A stretch of 64,000 bases of DNA from Novosphingobium sp. PP1Y (GTDB taxonomy: Bacteria > Pseudomonadota > Alphaproteobacteria > Sphingomonadales > Sphingomonadaceae), in contig NC_015583.1 in assembly GCF_000253255.1 (NCBI RefSeq), positions 372,001 through 436,000 on the forward strand, in the 5' to 3' direction. A model generated the notes under the pieces. The model was not told where the DNA came from. It saw only the letters and a program-made list of their open reading frames with translations, and did not search any database. Both the position numbers and the translations under genes were made by a program. The first letter of the stretch is position 1. Each line of letters starts with the position of its first letter. Shown one piece after another: positions 52,599-61,569 of this stretch.

Positions 52599-54055
52599 CC
52601 GATCCCATCTCCCACCTTGCAGCATCGGGCCGCTTCGACCGCATCCTTGTCGGCGGGCACTGGATCGAGCCGCTGTCCAGCCGGACCGCCCCGGTCATCG
52701 ACCCCGCCAGCGAAGAAACGATCGCCCATGTCGTGCTGGCCGGGCCGGACGACGTCGATGCCGCCGTCGCGGCCGCGCGCGGGGCCTTCCCGGGCTGGGC
52801 AGCGACGCCCGTCGCGCAACGGGCGAGACTGCTCTCGCGAGTCCATGAGCTGATCCTCGAGCGGGCCGAGCTTCTCGCTCAGGCGATCTCGCAGGAGATG
52901 GGCTCGGCCATCACTTTCGCGCGCGCGGCTCACGTTCCCTTCGCGGCCGAACACGTTCGCGTTGCGGCGGAAAATCTTGCCGACTATCCTTTCCTGCACA
53001 TGCGCGGGACGACCGCGATCGCACGCGAGCCGATCGGCGTATGCGGACTGATCACTCCGTGGAACTGGCCACTCTATCAGATCACCGCCAAAGTCGCGCC
53101 TGCACTTGCCGCCGGCTGCACAGTCATCCTCAAGCCCAGCGAGCTGGCCCCGCTGAGCGCGCTGCTCTTTGCCGAGATCATCTGCGATGCCGGCATTCCG
53201 GCAGGGGTGTTCAACCTCGTGAGCGGCTCCGGGCCGGACGTGGGCGAAGCTCTCTCCGCACACGCCGACATCGACATGATTTCCATCACCGGATCGACCC
53301 GCGCGGGCGTGCTAGTGTCGAAATCGGCCGCCGAAACAGTCAAGCGCGTCGCCCTGGAACTGGGCGGAAAGTCCCCCAACGTCGTCCTGCCAGATGCCGA
53401 CCTGGCACGCGCGGTTCCGCCCGGCATCGCCTCTTGCTACCGCAACGTGGGCCAGTCGTGCAGCGCTCCCACCCGCATGATCGTTCCGCGCGAGAAGCTC
53501 GCCGAAGTCGAACGCATCGCGGCCGAGACTGCCGCACAATTCGTCGTCGGCGATCCGCGCGACGAGCGCACGACACATGGTCCCATCGCCAACCGCGCCC
53601 AGTTCGAGCGGGTGCAGTACATGATCGGGGTCGGTATTTCCGAAGGCGCAAAGCTCGTGTGCGGCGGCAGCGGCAAACCGGAGGGGCTGGAACGCGGGTT
53701 CTACGCCAGGCCGACGATTTTTTCGGAAGTCACCTCGGACATGGCGATCGCCCAGGACGAGGTCTTCGGGCCGGTCCTCGTCATCATACCTTATGACAGC
53801 GTAGAAGAAGCCGTAGCGATCGCCAACGACACGATCTATGGCCTCGGCGCCCATGTCCAGGGCACGGACATGGATCAGGTCCGCGCCGTGGCCCGCCGCA
53901 TCCGGTCGGGACAGGTACATCTCAACTATCCGGCATGGGACCCTCAGGCGCCCTTTGGTGGTTACAAACGTTCCGGTAACGGCCGCGAATACGGCATCGA
54001 GGGCATGGAAGAGTTCCTCGAGATCAAGGCCATGGTCGGATACGAGCCGAGTTGA
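52595..54055 (+). CDS. NAD-dependent aldehyde dehydrogenase
   Basis: A 486-residue aldehyde dehydrogenase. It has GVCGLITPWNWPLYQITAK in the cofactor region, the catalytic Glu in LELGGKSPNVVLPDAD, the catalytic Cys in YRNVGQSCSAPTRM and the C-terminal PFGGYKRSGNGREYG signature. This pattern is typical of betaine-aldehyde/gamma-aminobutyraldehyde-type enzymes. Overlap with the FAD oxidoreductase gene indicates coupled translation; it should oxidise the aldehyde made by that enzyme. A terminator follows 27 bases after the stop. Confidence 0.93.
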   Translation: MTDPISHLAASGRFDRILVGGHWIEPLSSRTAPVIDPASEETIAHVVLAGPDDVDAAVAAARGAFPGWAATPVAQRARLLSRVHELILERAELLAQAISQEMGSAITFARAAHVPFAAEHVRVAAENLADYPFLHMRGTTAIAREPIGVCGLITPWNWPLYQITAKVAPALAAGCTVILKPSELAPLSALLFAEIICDAGIPAGVFNLVSGSGPDVGEALSAHADIDMISITGSTRAGVLVSKSAAETVKRVALELGGKSPNVVLPDADLARAVPPGIASCYRNVGQSCSAPTRMIVPREKLAEVERIAAETAAQFVVGDPRDERTTHGPIANRAQFERVQYMIGVGISEGAKLVCGGSGKPEGLERGFYARPTIFSEVTSDMAIAQDEVFGPVLVIIPYDSVEEAVAIANDTIYGLGAHVQGTDMDQVRAVARRIRSGQVHLNYPAWDPQAPFGGYKRSGNGREYGIEGMEEFLEIKAMVGYEPS

Positions 54056-54081
54056 TACGTCCTGGCATATGCCAATCGATC

Positions 54082-54117
54082 AGGCCGGTTCCACCTCGGT
54101 GGGGCCGGCCTCTTTTT
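54082..54117 (+). terminator. Rho-independent terminator after the second aldehyde dehydrogenase
   Basis: AGGCCGG (54082-54088) pairs with CCGGCCT (54105-54111), continues through TTCCAC/GTGGGG with two wobble pairs, loop CTCG, and is followed by TTTTT. Confidence 0.88.
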
Positions 54118-54251
54118 GAATCGGTCTGCCGTGGCCAATCCGTGGCCGGGCATGCCCTTCGCATTGAACAATCGCCGCAAGAGCGCTCCTCGGCACGCCT
54201 CTCGACTGTACTGTGACAGTTTAATGACGATGATAGGTTATAAAATATTGT

Positions 54252-54257
54252 TATAAT
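54252..54257 (+). promoter_or_regulatory. Possible -10 element (TATAAT) before the GGDEF-EAL gene
   Basis: A perfect TATAAT lies in a strikingly AT-rich stretch (about 54220-54270). No convincing -35 hexamer is found at the usual spacing, so the assignment is weak. Confidence 0.3.
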
Positions 54258-54344
54258 GAGACTTTTTTAGGATTCACCGGCTATCTGCCCCCGCTGAAAC
54301 CAGGCGCGGGGACATGTCGTGGCTCGCGCAACTTCGGGTGCACG

Positions 54345-56411
54345 ATGACAAACTGGATTGGGATTGCCGACAGGTTCTTCGGTTCGCTGGAAAGACGCCT
54401 GATCGGCGCGATGGCCTTGATAGTCGCGTTGACGCTGCTGCTGCAGTTCGTTTCGCAGAGGGAAGCGTTCGGCTTGCAGCGGGAAAGCGATGCCCTCGTG
54501 CGTGCCTCCGCGCTTGCCGAAAACGCCGACCAGTTCGCGGAAGCCGTCGGAAAGCTGCGCACGGCGACCAATCGGGGGCTGGTCACCAGCGACATCGCGA
54601 CGACCAGCGACACCCTGACCGATGCCGCCATCGCCATCGGCGACCGGCTTGCCAAGCTGCGCGACAGCGGCACGGTTCTCTTCGACCTGCCGGGAGCTGC
54701 CGAAAACTTTGCCAATCTCGACCGGCATATCGCCACGATCCTCAAGGTCCAGACCGCGAATGGCGACAAGTCGGCGCTGATCGCGAAAGTCGAAGCGAAG
54801 AACGCGACAATGGAAGCCCTCGCAGCGCAAATGGTCGACAAGGCCCATGCCCATCGCCAGTCCGCACAAACCAGGCTGGTAACCTCGATCGAGCGCTGGC
54901 AATTGCTCGTGCTGGTTACTGGCGGTGTTACGATCCTGGTCGTGCTGATCGTCCTGATCGACCTGTTGAGGAACATTTTGCCCGCCGTGCGCCGCATGCA
55001 CCGCGCACTGCAGCGGCTGGCCGACGGCGACCTGGACATCGAGATCGGGGTGTTCCGCCTGCAGGAACTTCAGGCCCTGTCCGGGCCCCTCGAAACCTTT
55101 CGCCGCAATGCCAAGGCAGTCAAGAACCTCGCCTTCACCGACGCAGCTACGGGCATGCCCAACCGCCGTGCCTTTCAGGAAACGGCCGAAAGGCTGCTGA
55201 GCGCCAGCAAGGAAGGACGCTTCGCCTTCATGCTTATCGACATCGACCGCTTCAAGCACATCAATGACGACTACGGTCATGCCGCCGGCGATGAACTCGT
55301 CCGCATCATCGGCGCGCGCATGAAGGCCTTCCTTGGCAAGGCAAGCGTGGTGGCGCGAGTAGGCGGCGACGAGTTTGCCGTTTTCCTGCCCTTGACCGCG
55401 CAGACGTCCGGCATCGCGGTCGGCTCTGCTCTTGTCGAGGCCATGCGCGAACCCTTCAGCCTGGGCGAATACTCCGTCGCATCGACCGTCTCGCTGGGCG
55501 TCACCGAAGCACAGCTGCCGAGCGGATCAGATGTCGATGCCATCCTCAGGAACGCCGACCTTGCCCTCTACGCTTCGAAGAAGAACGGCCGCAATTGTGC
55601 CACCGCCTTCGCTGCGCAAATGGCGGAAGAACGCTTGATTGACCGGGCGCTGGAAAAGGATCTCGAGGCTGCATTCGATGGCGGGCAGCTGCGCATGGTC
55701 TACCAGCCGATCCATTCGATCGACGAGGCCTGCCGCGAAGTCGAGGCACTGGTGCGCTGGAAGCACCCGGAACTGGGCGAAGTTCCACCATCCACATTCA
55801 TCCCTGCCGCCGAGCGGAGCGGGCTGATGGTCCGTCTGGGCGAATGGATTATCCGCAGGGCACTGCAGGACTTCGCCAAGTGGCCGGACATTCACATGAG
55901 CCTCAACCTCTCGCCGCTGCAGTTGCAACATGACGGCTTCAGCACCTTCCTGCTCGATTGTTGCCGCCAGAACGGGATCGCGCCGCAAAGACTTTTCCTG
56001 GAAGTGACGGAGTCGCTTTCCATCGAGCGCAACACCCGCGCGCTTCTGACCCTCAACCTGCTGCGCAACCTGGGCTTCCGTATAGCCCTGGACGATTTCG
56101 GGACGGGGTATTCCTCGCTCTCGATGGTCAAGAGCTTCAAGTTCGACCGCATGAAGCTGGACCGTACCCTCGTCATGGACCTCGGGCAGGATCCCGCCTC
56201 GCTGGCCGTCCTCGAAGCGGCAGTTACGATGGCCCGGCATGTCGGCGCGGAAGTCGTGGCCGAAGGCATCAGCGAAGATCGCCTGGTCGCCCCCACCCGA
56301 AGCGCGGGATGCACCCACCTTCAAGGCTATTTCTACAGCCGCCCGATCGAGGCCTCCCACGTCCATGATTACATTGCAAAAGTTCAGGGCAAGAGAGCGA
56401 GGGCCGCGTGA
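54345..56411 (+). CDS. Membrane GGDEF-EAL cyclic-di-GMP enzyme
   Basis: A 688-residue bifunctional signalling protein. Two membrane helices (about residues 15-35 and 185-210) bracket a helical periplasmic sensor; a HAMP-like linker follows (about 210-265). The GGDEF domain contains FMLIDIDRFKHINDDYGH and an intact RVGGDEFAVFL, so cyclase activity is possible. I see no RxxD inhibitory site at the usual place. The EAL domain has EALVRWKHPELG, LEVTES and DDFGTGYSSLSMV, so the phosphodiesterase residues also look intact. It is monocistronic. Whether it makes or degrades cyclic-di-GMP cannot be decided from sequence. Confidence 0.93.
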   Translation: MTNWIGIADRFFGSLERRLIGAMALIVALTLLLQFVSQREAFGLQRESDALVRASALAENADQFAEAVGKLRTATNRGLVTSDIATTSDTLTDAAIAIGDRLAKLRDSGTVLFDLPGAAENFANLDRHIATILKVQTANGDKSALIAKVEAKNATMEALAAQMVDKAHAHRQSAQTRLVTSIERWQLLVLVTGGVTILVVLIVLIDLLRNILPAVRRMHRALQRLADGDLDIEIGVFRLQELQALSGPLETFRRNAKAVKNLAFTDAATGMPNRRAFQETAERLLSASKEGRFAFMLIDIDRFKHINDDYGHAAGDELVRIIGARMKAFLGKASVVARVGGDEFAVFLPLTAQTSGIAVGSALVEAMREPFSLGEYSVASTVSLGVTEAQLPSGSDVDAILRNADLALYASKKNGRNCATAFAAQMAEERLIDRALEKDLEAAFDGGQLRMVYQPIHSIDEACREVEALVRWKHPELGEVPPSTFIPAAERSGLMVRLGEWIIRRALQDFAKWPDIHMSLNLSPLQLQHDGFSTFLLDCCRQNGIAPQRLFLEVTESLSIERNTRALLTLNLLRNLGFRIALDDFGTGYSSLSMVKSFKFDRMKLDRTLVMDLGQDPASLAVLEAAVTMARHVGAEVVAEGISEDRLVAPTRSAGCTHLQGYFYSRPIEASHVHDYIAKVQGKRARAA

Positions 56412-56541
56412 CCATCCTCGTGAGATGGCCCCTGCTCCGAGTCCCCCATAGAGGACCCTACCCACACTTTGGATTCGCCAGGAGGGACGCGATCAAGTAA
56501 TTGCCGGTACCCGGTTACGGAGACGAGACAGGGAGTCAGTG

Positions 56542-56751
56542 ATGCAATCGCGCAAGCGGCACGGACTTTATCGGGTAAGCCTTCCCGAACTGGGCGAATG
56601 CGCCCGCGTGGATAGCGCCGCGGGCGACGCCTATCCCTATCTGGAACGCTCGATGTACGAAACGCTTGGCTTCTGGCCGGCCTTCGACAATCTTCCCGAG
56701 CAAACTGCCGCCGACCGACAGCGGCACAAGCCCCTGTGGGATCGCTGGTAG
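56542..56751 (+). CDS. Small hypothetical protein
   Basis: A 69-residue open frame starting ATG 56542 after GGGAGTCAG. It encodes a basic N-terminus (MQSRKRHGLYRVSLPELGE) and an aromatic-rich second half (YPYLERSMYETLGFWPAF, ending KPLWDRW). There is no signal or membrane segment. The good ribosome-binding site and coherent composition favour a real gene, convergent with the FAD oxidoreductase gene. I recognise no family. Confidence 0.5.
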   Translation: MQSRKRHGLYRVSLPELGECARVDSAAGDAYPYLERSMYETLGFWPAFDNLPEQTAADRQRHKPLWDRW

Positions 56752-56796
56752 ATCCATTCGGATGTAAGCGGTCAAAGCGCTGCTGTCGGCGCGCTG

Positions 56797-58119
56797 TCAG
56801 AGAGCGCCGACTTGCACTTTCGATCCATCGACAAGCCGCGAGAGGCGGAAAGGCGTGGTGTCGACGCTCGGCGTGTCGTTGACGATCAGCTGAGCGGCAA
56901 GGTAGCCGATGCCCGGGCCCACGCCGAAACCGTGACCTGAACAGCCGGCGGCAAGAAACAGGCCGTCAACCTTGCCCACCTGCGAGATCACCGGAACCGC
57001 ATCGGGCGTACAGTCGACGAAAGCGCCCCAGGCACTGTCGATCTCGATGTCCGCCAACTCCGGGAAAGTCGTACGGACATTGTGCATGATCTGCCGCACC
57101 TGCCGGCCGAGTGGCTCCGGATCGAGGACGCGGGTCTTCTCGAAGACTTTATCGTCGTTCTTCAGGAGGGCGGACACCGAATCCGGCCCGGTGAGAAACG
57201 ACTTGCCGAGACCCACCTGCACGGCCTTCAGTCGCTGGAGGAACTGCGGCATGAACTCGCGCGCATAGCGGATCCCCTGCGGCGTCAGCTCCAGGACCGC
57301 ACGGCCGCTGATGGCTAGGGTGTAACTGCCGTCGAGCCTGCGGGTCATGGCAAAGTCGGGCGAATAGAGAACCTCGCCGACATTTGCCGTCGGCTTCGTG
57401 CGCAGCGCGGTCTGGCGAACGCTCGCCTGCGGAAAACTCACCCCGTGCGTGCGCAGGAAGCGCGAAGCCCAGGCACCGGCCGAGCAGAGCACCGCGCTGG
57501 TGCGAATGGTGCCCTTTTCGGTATGGACGCCGACGACCTGGCCGTTCGTGATGTCCAGCCCACGCGCAGCGCATTGCTGGTGGATCGTCGCACCCAGGGC
57601 GCGCGCGCCCTCTGCAAGGACGGGGGCAGCCAGCGCCGGCTCCGCCTTGCCGTCGTCGACGGAGTGCAATCCGCCGATCCAGTTCCGCCGCGTCGTCGGC
57701 ATTCGATCCGCCGCCTCGGCCGCACTCAACATGCGGGTGTTGACGCCGAAGTCCTTCGCCACCGGGCGCCAGCTCTCCCAACCGGCCAGCATCTGTGCGT
57801 CGTCGGTCGCGTAGACGAGGCCGCAGCGCCGAAAACCGAGATCCTTGCCGATTTCGCCCGCCAATTCGTCCCACAGGCGCATTGAGAGTTGCGAGAGCGG
57901 CATTTCGCGCGCGTCGCGGTTCTGCTGACGGCACCAGCCCCAGTTGCGGCTCGACTGCTCGCAGCCGACATGGCCCTTTTCGAGCAGCGCCACCGAAAGG
58001 CCGCGCCTGGCGAGATAGTAGGCGGTCGCCGAGCCGACGATGCCGGCTCCGACGATTACGACATCGGCGGCGGCAGGGAGCTTCTCGTCACTGTGAATGC
58101 GCTCGACGACTGGAGACAT
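56797..58119 (-). CDS. FAD-dependent oxidoreductase (DAO family)
   Basis: A 440-residue flavoenzyme of the glycine/D-amino-acid-oxidase superfamily. The dinucleotide-binding motif is ADVVIVGAGIVGSATAYYLARRG, followed by SSRNWGWCRQQNRD and a C-terminal WGAFVDCTPDAVPVISQVG and AAGCSGHGFGVGPGIG region. It should oxidise an amino acid or secondary amine to an imine. It is only distantly similar to the oxidoreductase at 51318-52598 and is not in an operon with a dehydrogenase. ATG 58119 gives a normal N-terminus; an upstream start would add 17 residues. Confidence 0.9.
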   Translation of the reverse strand: MSPVVERIHSDEKLPAAADVVIVGAGIVGSATAYYLARRGLSVALLEKGHVGCEQSSRNWGWCRQQNRDAREMPLSQLSMRLWDELAGEIGKDLGFRRCGLVYATDDAQMLAGWESWRPVAKDFGVNTRMLSAAEAADRMPTTRRNWIGGLHSVDDGKAEPALAAPVLAEGARALGATIHQQCAARGLDITNGQVVGVHTEKGTIRTSAVLCSAGAWASRFLRTHGVSFPQASVRQTALRTKPTANVGEVLYSPDFAMTRRLDGSYTLAISGRAVLELTPQGIRYAREFMPQFLQRLKAVQVGLGKSFLTGPDSVSALLKNDDKVFEKTRVLDPEPLGRQVRQIMHNVRTTFPELADIEIDSAWGAFVDCTPDAVPVISQVGKVDGLFLAAGCSGHGFGVGPGIGYLAAQLIVNDTPSVDTTPFRLSRLVDGSKVQVGAL

Positions 58120-58494
58120 GGATGCGAAACCTCGATTCTGCGTGGCAATGCCCGGGCATGGTGAAAGCATAAGCTTCCGTCACTGCACACATGGCATTGC
58201 ATGCTCGACAGATTGCACTGAAAAGATGCGCTCTTTCAGCAGATGCGCGGTTTCCACGCCATGGGTCCTGTCGAATTTTGCCGGCCGAGCCCGCCCCCTA
58301 CCGAACGAAATCGGGCGCCCGAAAGGCCCGGACGCGGCAAGGTGCGGCAGCATCTACTGTCGCGATGGCCCTGACTTGCGGGCTTTTCGCCGCACCGGTC
58401 GCAACTTCCACAGGAAATGCTGCACCGAATTGGTCACGATGGCTGCATCGAAAATCGCACCCGATCGGGAAAGGCGAAAAGGACCGTACCGGAA
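58120..58494. other. Divergent intergenic region
   Basis: About 375 bases between a minus-strand FAD oxidoreductase gene and a plus-strand membrane-protein gene. It presumably holds both promoters. No gene or clear dyad is seen. Confidence 0.4.
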
Positions 58495-59694
58495 ATGGCA
58501 AATGCCGCTGTCATGGGACAGGCCCAGTTCAAGGCAAGCCCACTCACCCGACCAGCTGCCGCCGTGCGCCGGCGCCTCCAGAGCATCGATGCCCTGCGCG
58601 GTCTCGTCATGGTCATCATGCTGCTCGACCACGTCCGCGAGACCTGGTTCCTGCATATGCAGGTCTCCGATCCCATGGACGCCGCCAGCGTGGCGCCTTC
58701 CCTGTTCTTCACCCGTTTGGTCAGCAACCTATGCGCGCCCGTCTTCGTCGCCCTGACAGGTCTCGGCGCATGGCTCTATACGCAAAGCCACAGCAAGGCA
58801 GATGCATCGACCTTCCTGCTCAAACGCGGCCTTTTCCTCATGTTCCTCGAAGTCACGCTCATCACCATGGCGTGGACCTACAAATTTCCGCCCACGTTCT
58901 GGCTCCAGGTCATCTGGGCGATCGGCCTGGCGATGGTCTCGCTTGCCGCACTGCTGCACCTGCCGCGCAAAGTCCTCTTCGCCATCGGCCTCGCGATCGT
59001 GTGCGGGCACAATCTGCTCGACCCGATCCATCTTGAACCCGGCCATCCGTTCTACGTGCCTTGGGCCATGCTGCACCAGCGCGACATGATCGACCTGCCC
59101 TTCGGCCTCATGGCGAAGACGACCTACCCGGTGCTCCCGTGGATCGGCGTGATATCGCTTGGCTATGCCATGGGTCCGTGGTTCGCCAAGGGCACCGATG
59201 CCAACACGCGCCAGCGACGCCTGCTGCTGCTCGGCTGCGGCATGCTCCTAGCCTTTGTCGTGCTGCGCCTGCTCGACGTCTATGGCGACAAGCCGTGGAC
59301 CGCCGGGGAAACGCCGCTGCGCACTTTCATGGCCTTTATCGCCCTCACCAAGTATCCGCCTTCGCTGCTGTTCCTGCTGCCGACACTGGGCATCGGCGCC
59401 TTGCTGCTTTCGCAGTTCGAGAAGGCGCAAGGTCAGGGCTGGATGAACGCGCTGTCGGTCTTCGGTGCAGCGCCGATGTTCTTCTACGTTCTGCACCTCT
59501 ACGTACTGCGCGCGCTCTACATGACTGCACTGTACATCTGGGGTCCGAACCATGGCGAGTTTTTCGGCGTCGACAATATCGCCTGGGTCTGGGTCTGGTA
59601 CGTGGGTCTGCTGCCCGCCCTCTATATCCCGACGGTATGGTTCTCCAGGCTAAAGTCACGGCGGCGTGACATCGCCTGGCTCAAGTATCTGTAA
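58495..59694 (+). CDS. DUF1624/heparan-alpha-glucosaminide N-acetyltransferase-like membrane protein
   Basis: A 399-residue polytopic membrane protein of about ten helices. The N-terminal RLQSIDALRGLVMVIMLLDHVRETWF segment is the acyltransferase signature of the DUF1624/YeiB-related group (conserved DALRG and catalytic-type His). Such proteins are thought to transfer acyl groups across the membrane to extracytoplasmic sugars, but characterised bacterial members are few. ATG 58495 is chosen over an upstream frame that lacks the motif. A cupin gene follows and may be co-transcribed. Confidence 0.85.
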   Translation: MANAAVMGQAQFKASPLTRPAAAVRRRLQSIDALRGLVMVIMLLDHVRETWFLHMQVSDPMDAASVAPSLFFTRLVSNLCAPVFVALTGLGAWLYTQSHSKADASTFLLKRGLFLMFLEVTLITMAWTYKFPPTFWLQVIWAIGLAMVSLAALLHLPRKVLFAIGLAIVCGHNLLDPIHLEPGHPFYVPWAMLHQRDMIDLPFGLMAKTTYPVLPWIGVISLGYAMGPWFAKGTDANTRQRRLLLLGCGMLLAFVVLRLLDVYGDKPWTAGETPLRTFMAFIALTKYPPSLLFLLPTLGIGALLLSQFEKAQGQGWMNALSVFGAAPMFFYVLHLYVLRALYMTALYIWGPNHGEFFGVDNIAWVWVWYVGLLPALYIPTVWFSRLKSRRRDIAWLKYL

Positions 59695-59807
59695 TGCCGT
59701 TGCAAAGCCCGGCACTGATTTCTGATTTTCCCGAGGGGGCCGATGAAACCGAAACCATCGGCCTCTGCATTCCTACCCGTTCCCACTTCCTGATCCGGAG
59801 ATTTTTT

Positions 59808-60530
59808 GTGAGCACACTCACTGGCTGCCCCACCTTCATCGACCTTCGCGCCCTCGCCACCGATCTTCCCGCGGGAGACATGCCCGGCACCGATGCCTTC
59901 ACCAGCGGCTTCCATCCGGTGAACCTGAGCAGCGGTCCCTGCGAAATAGGACTGTTGGCGCTCCCTGCCGGCCAAGGTGAAACCTGCGAGGATCGGGGCG
60001 ATACCTGGATCTTCGTGCTCGAAGGCAAAGTCACGGTCACCGACGCAAGCGGCGCGCTGGACCTTGCCGCAGGCGAGAGCTTTGGCGTTGCGCGTGACAC
60101 GCCCTTTGCCTGGTCAAGCGATGGCGGTGCAAGGCTGGTGATCATGCGATACCTCGAAGGCCCTTCAGGCAACCCGGGCATCACGCGAATTGACAACGAT
60201 GCCGAGCTATCGCCTTCCAATCCGCCGGCGGCCGAACTGCTTCTGGGCGAGACGCCGTCATGCCGGGCCAACACGATGTTCGCCTCGGCAGACGAAGCGT
60301 TCAAATGCGGCATCTGGGATTCCACTCCGTATCAGCGCACTCCGATCTTCTTCCATCACTGTGAACTGATGCATCTGCTTGAAGGCAGTGTGACGTTCGT
60401 CGACGCCGAAGGGCGCGAAGCGACTTTCAGCAAGGGCGACACCTTTGTCATCGAACAAGGCGCAGAATGCAGCTGGGATAGCCAGGTGGACGTGACCAAG
60501 ATCTTCGCACTCTGGCGCAAGCCGGCCTGA
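59808..60530 (+). CDS. Bicupin protein, unknown function
   Basis: About 240 residues with two cupin-like halves: one around PAGQGETCEDRGDTWIFVLEGKVTVTD, the other around FHHCELMHLLEGSVTFVDAEGREATFSKGDTFVIEQG. The His/Glu residues in HHCELMHLLEG could bind a metal, while the first half lacks the usual histidines. GTG 59808 is preferred since CCGGAG lies 7 bases upstream; ATG 59694 is in frame but adds a stretch unlike cupins. Similar proteins act as enzymes or sensors for small nitrogenous compounds; none is proven here. Confidence 0.82.
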   Translation: MSTLTGCPTFIDLRALATDLPAGDMPGTDAFTSGFHPVNLSSGPCEIGLLALPAGQGETCEDRGDTWIFVLEGKVTVTDASGALDLAAGESFGVARDTPFAWSSDGGARLVIMRYLEGPSGNPGITRIDNDAELSPSNPPAAELLLGETPSCRANTMFASADEAFKCGIWDSTPYQRTPIFFHHCELMHLLEGSVTFVDAEGREATFSKGDTFVIEQGAECSWDSQVDVTKIFALWRKPA

Positions 60531-60537
60531 TATCTCG

Positions 60538-60586
60538 CCTACGGTTCCCGGGAATGCCCAGGGCGGTGATATTCGGGAACCGTAGG
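60538..60586. terminator. Inverted repeat between convergent genes
   Basis: CCTACGGTTCCCG (60538-60550) and its exact complement CGGGAACCGTAGG (60574-60586) enclose 23 bases that contain a small GCCC/GGGC hairpin. It lies between the cupin stop and the stop of the minus-strand gene, so it probably ends transcription from both sides. There is no T-tract. Confidence 0.6.
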
Positions 60587-60589
60587 TAA

Positions 60590-61564
60590 TCAGCGCGTGG
60601 CGGGTTTGGCCACGCGCTGGTCGATGGCGCCGAAGGGTGCGAGGCCGTCTTTGGCGCGGGCTTCCATGCGGATGGTGTCGCCGTAGCCCATGAAGGCGGT
60701 CGACGGTTTGCCCCCGGCGATCATCTCGATGGCGCGTACTTCGGAGATGCAGCTCGATCCCACTTCGGCATAGTTGGGGTTCGAGACCGTTCCCGAGCCG
60801 ATCACGGTCCCGGCGACAAGGTCGCGGGTTCGCGCGGCATGGGCGACCAGTTCGTGGAAGCCGAAGTCCATCGCCGCGCCATTGGCGTGGCCGAAGGCCT
60901 TGCCGTTCCATTCGATCACGAGATCGAGGCACACGCGCCCGTCCTGCCAGGCATCGCCGAGCGCTTCGGGTGTTACCGCAAAAGGCGCCATCGAACAGGC
61001 CGGCTTGGCCTGGACCCAGCCGAAGCCGGTCTTCATCTCGACCGGCGCGATCGTGCGCAGCGACCAGTCGTTGATCTGCACGACAAGCCGGATGTGCTTC
61101 ATCGCTTCTTCTGCCGTCGTACCCATCGGCACGGCATCGACGATCACGCCGAACTCGCCCTCGAAGTCGATGCCGTCCGCCGGATCGGGGAAGGGAACCG
61201 GATCGCCCGGACCGTAGAAGCGGTCCGAGATCCCCTGGTACATGAGCGGCCTGTCGGTCTCGATCGGCGGCAACTTGAAGGCGATCTGCATCAGGTCGCC
61301 ATGGGTGCCGAAGGCCGAACCGTCGAGCCACTGCCAGGTGCGCGGCAGCGGCGCGCGCAGGGCCCCGGGATCGAGCGGCTCGCCCTCCCCGGCCTCGAGA
61401 CGCCGGGCCAGCGCGGCAAGGTGCGGCTGGAGCGCGTCCCAGCGCTCCATGGCGCCAAGCAGGTTCGGCATCTGCGGGCCGGCCGCAAGCATGCGGCGCC
61501 CGTCCTGCGAGACGACGACAAGGGTTCCGTCGGGCGTGGCGCCCGCTATCGTGGCCAGACGCAT
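60590..61564 (-). CDS. Fumarylacetoacetate hydrolase family protein
   Basis: A 324-residue FAH-fold enzyme. Metal-binding acids lie in IDFEGEFGVIVDAVP, with further signatures INDWSLRTIAP, KTGFGWVQAKPACSMAPF and GSGTVSNPNY. FAH-family members hydrolyse or decarboxylate the acyl-pyruvate and 2-hydroxymuconate-type products of aromatic ring cleavage. Its place in a minus-strand run with an extradiol dioxygenase and two hydrolases supports that role. It follows the cyclase gene by 5 bases. Confidence 0.92.
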   Translation of the reverse strand: MRLATIAGATPDGTLVVVSQDGRRMLAAGPQMPNLLGAMERWDALQPHLAALARRLEAGEGEPLDPGALRAPLPRTWQWLDGSAFGTHGDLMQIAFKLPPIETDRPLMYQGISDRFYGPGDPVPFPDPADGIDFEGEFGVIVDAVPMGTTAEEAMKHIRLVVQINDWSLRTIAPVEMKTGFGWVQAKPACSMAPFAVTPEALGDAWQDGRVCLDLVIEWNGKAFGHANGAAMDFGFHELVAHAARTRDLVAGTVIGSGTVSNPNYAEVGSSCISEVRAIEMIAGGKPSTAFMGYGDTIRMEARAKDGLAPFGAIDQRVAKPATR

Positions 61565-61569
61565 GCGGC

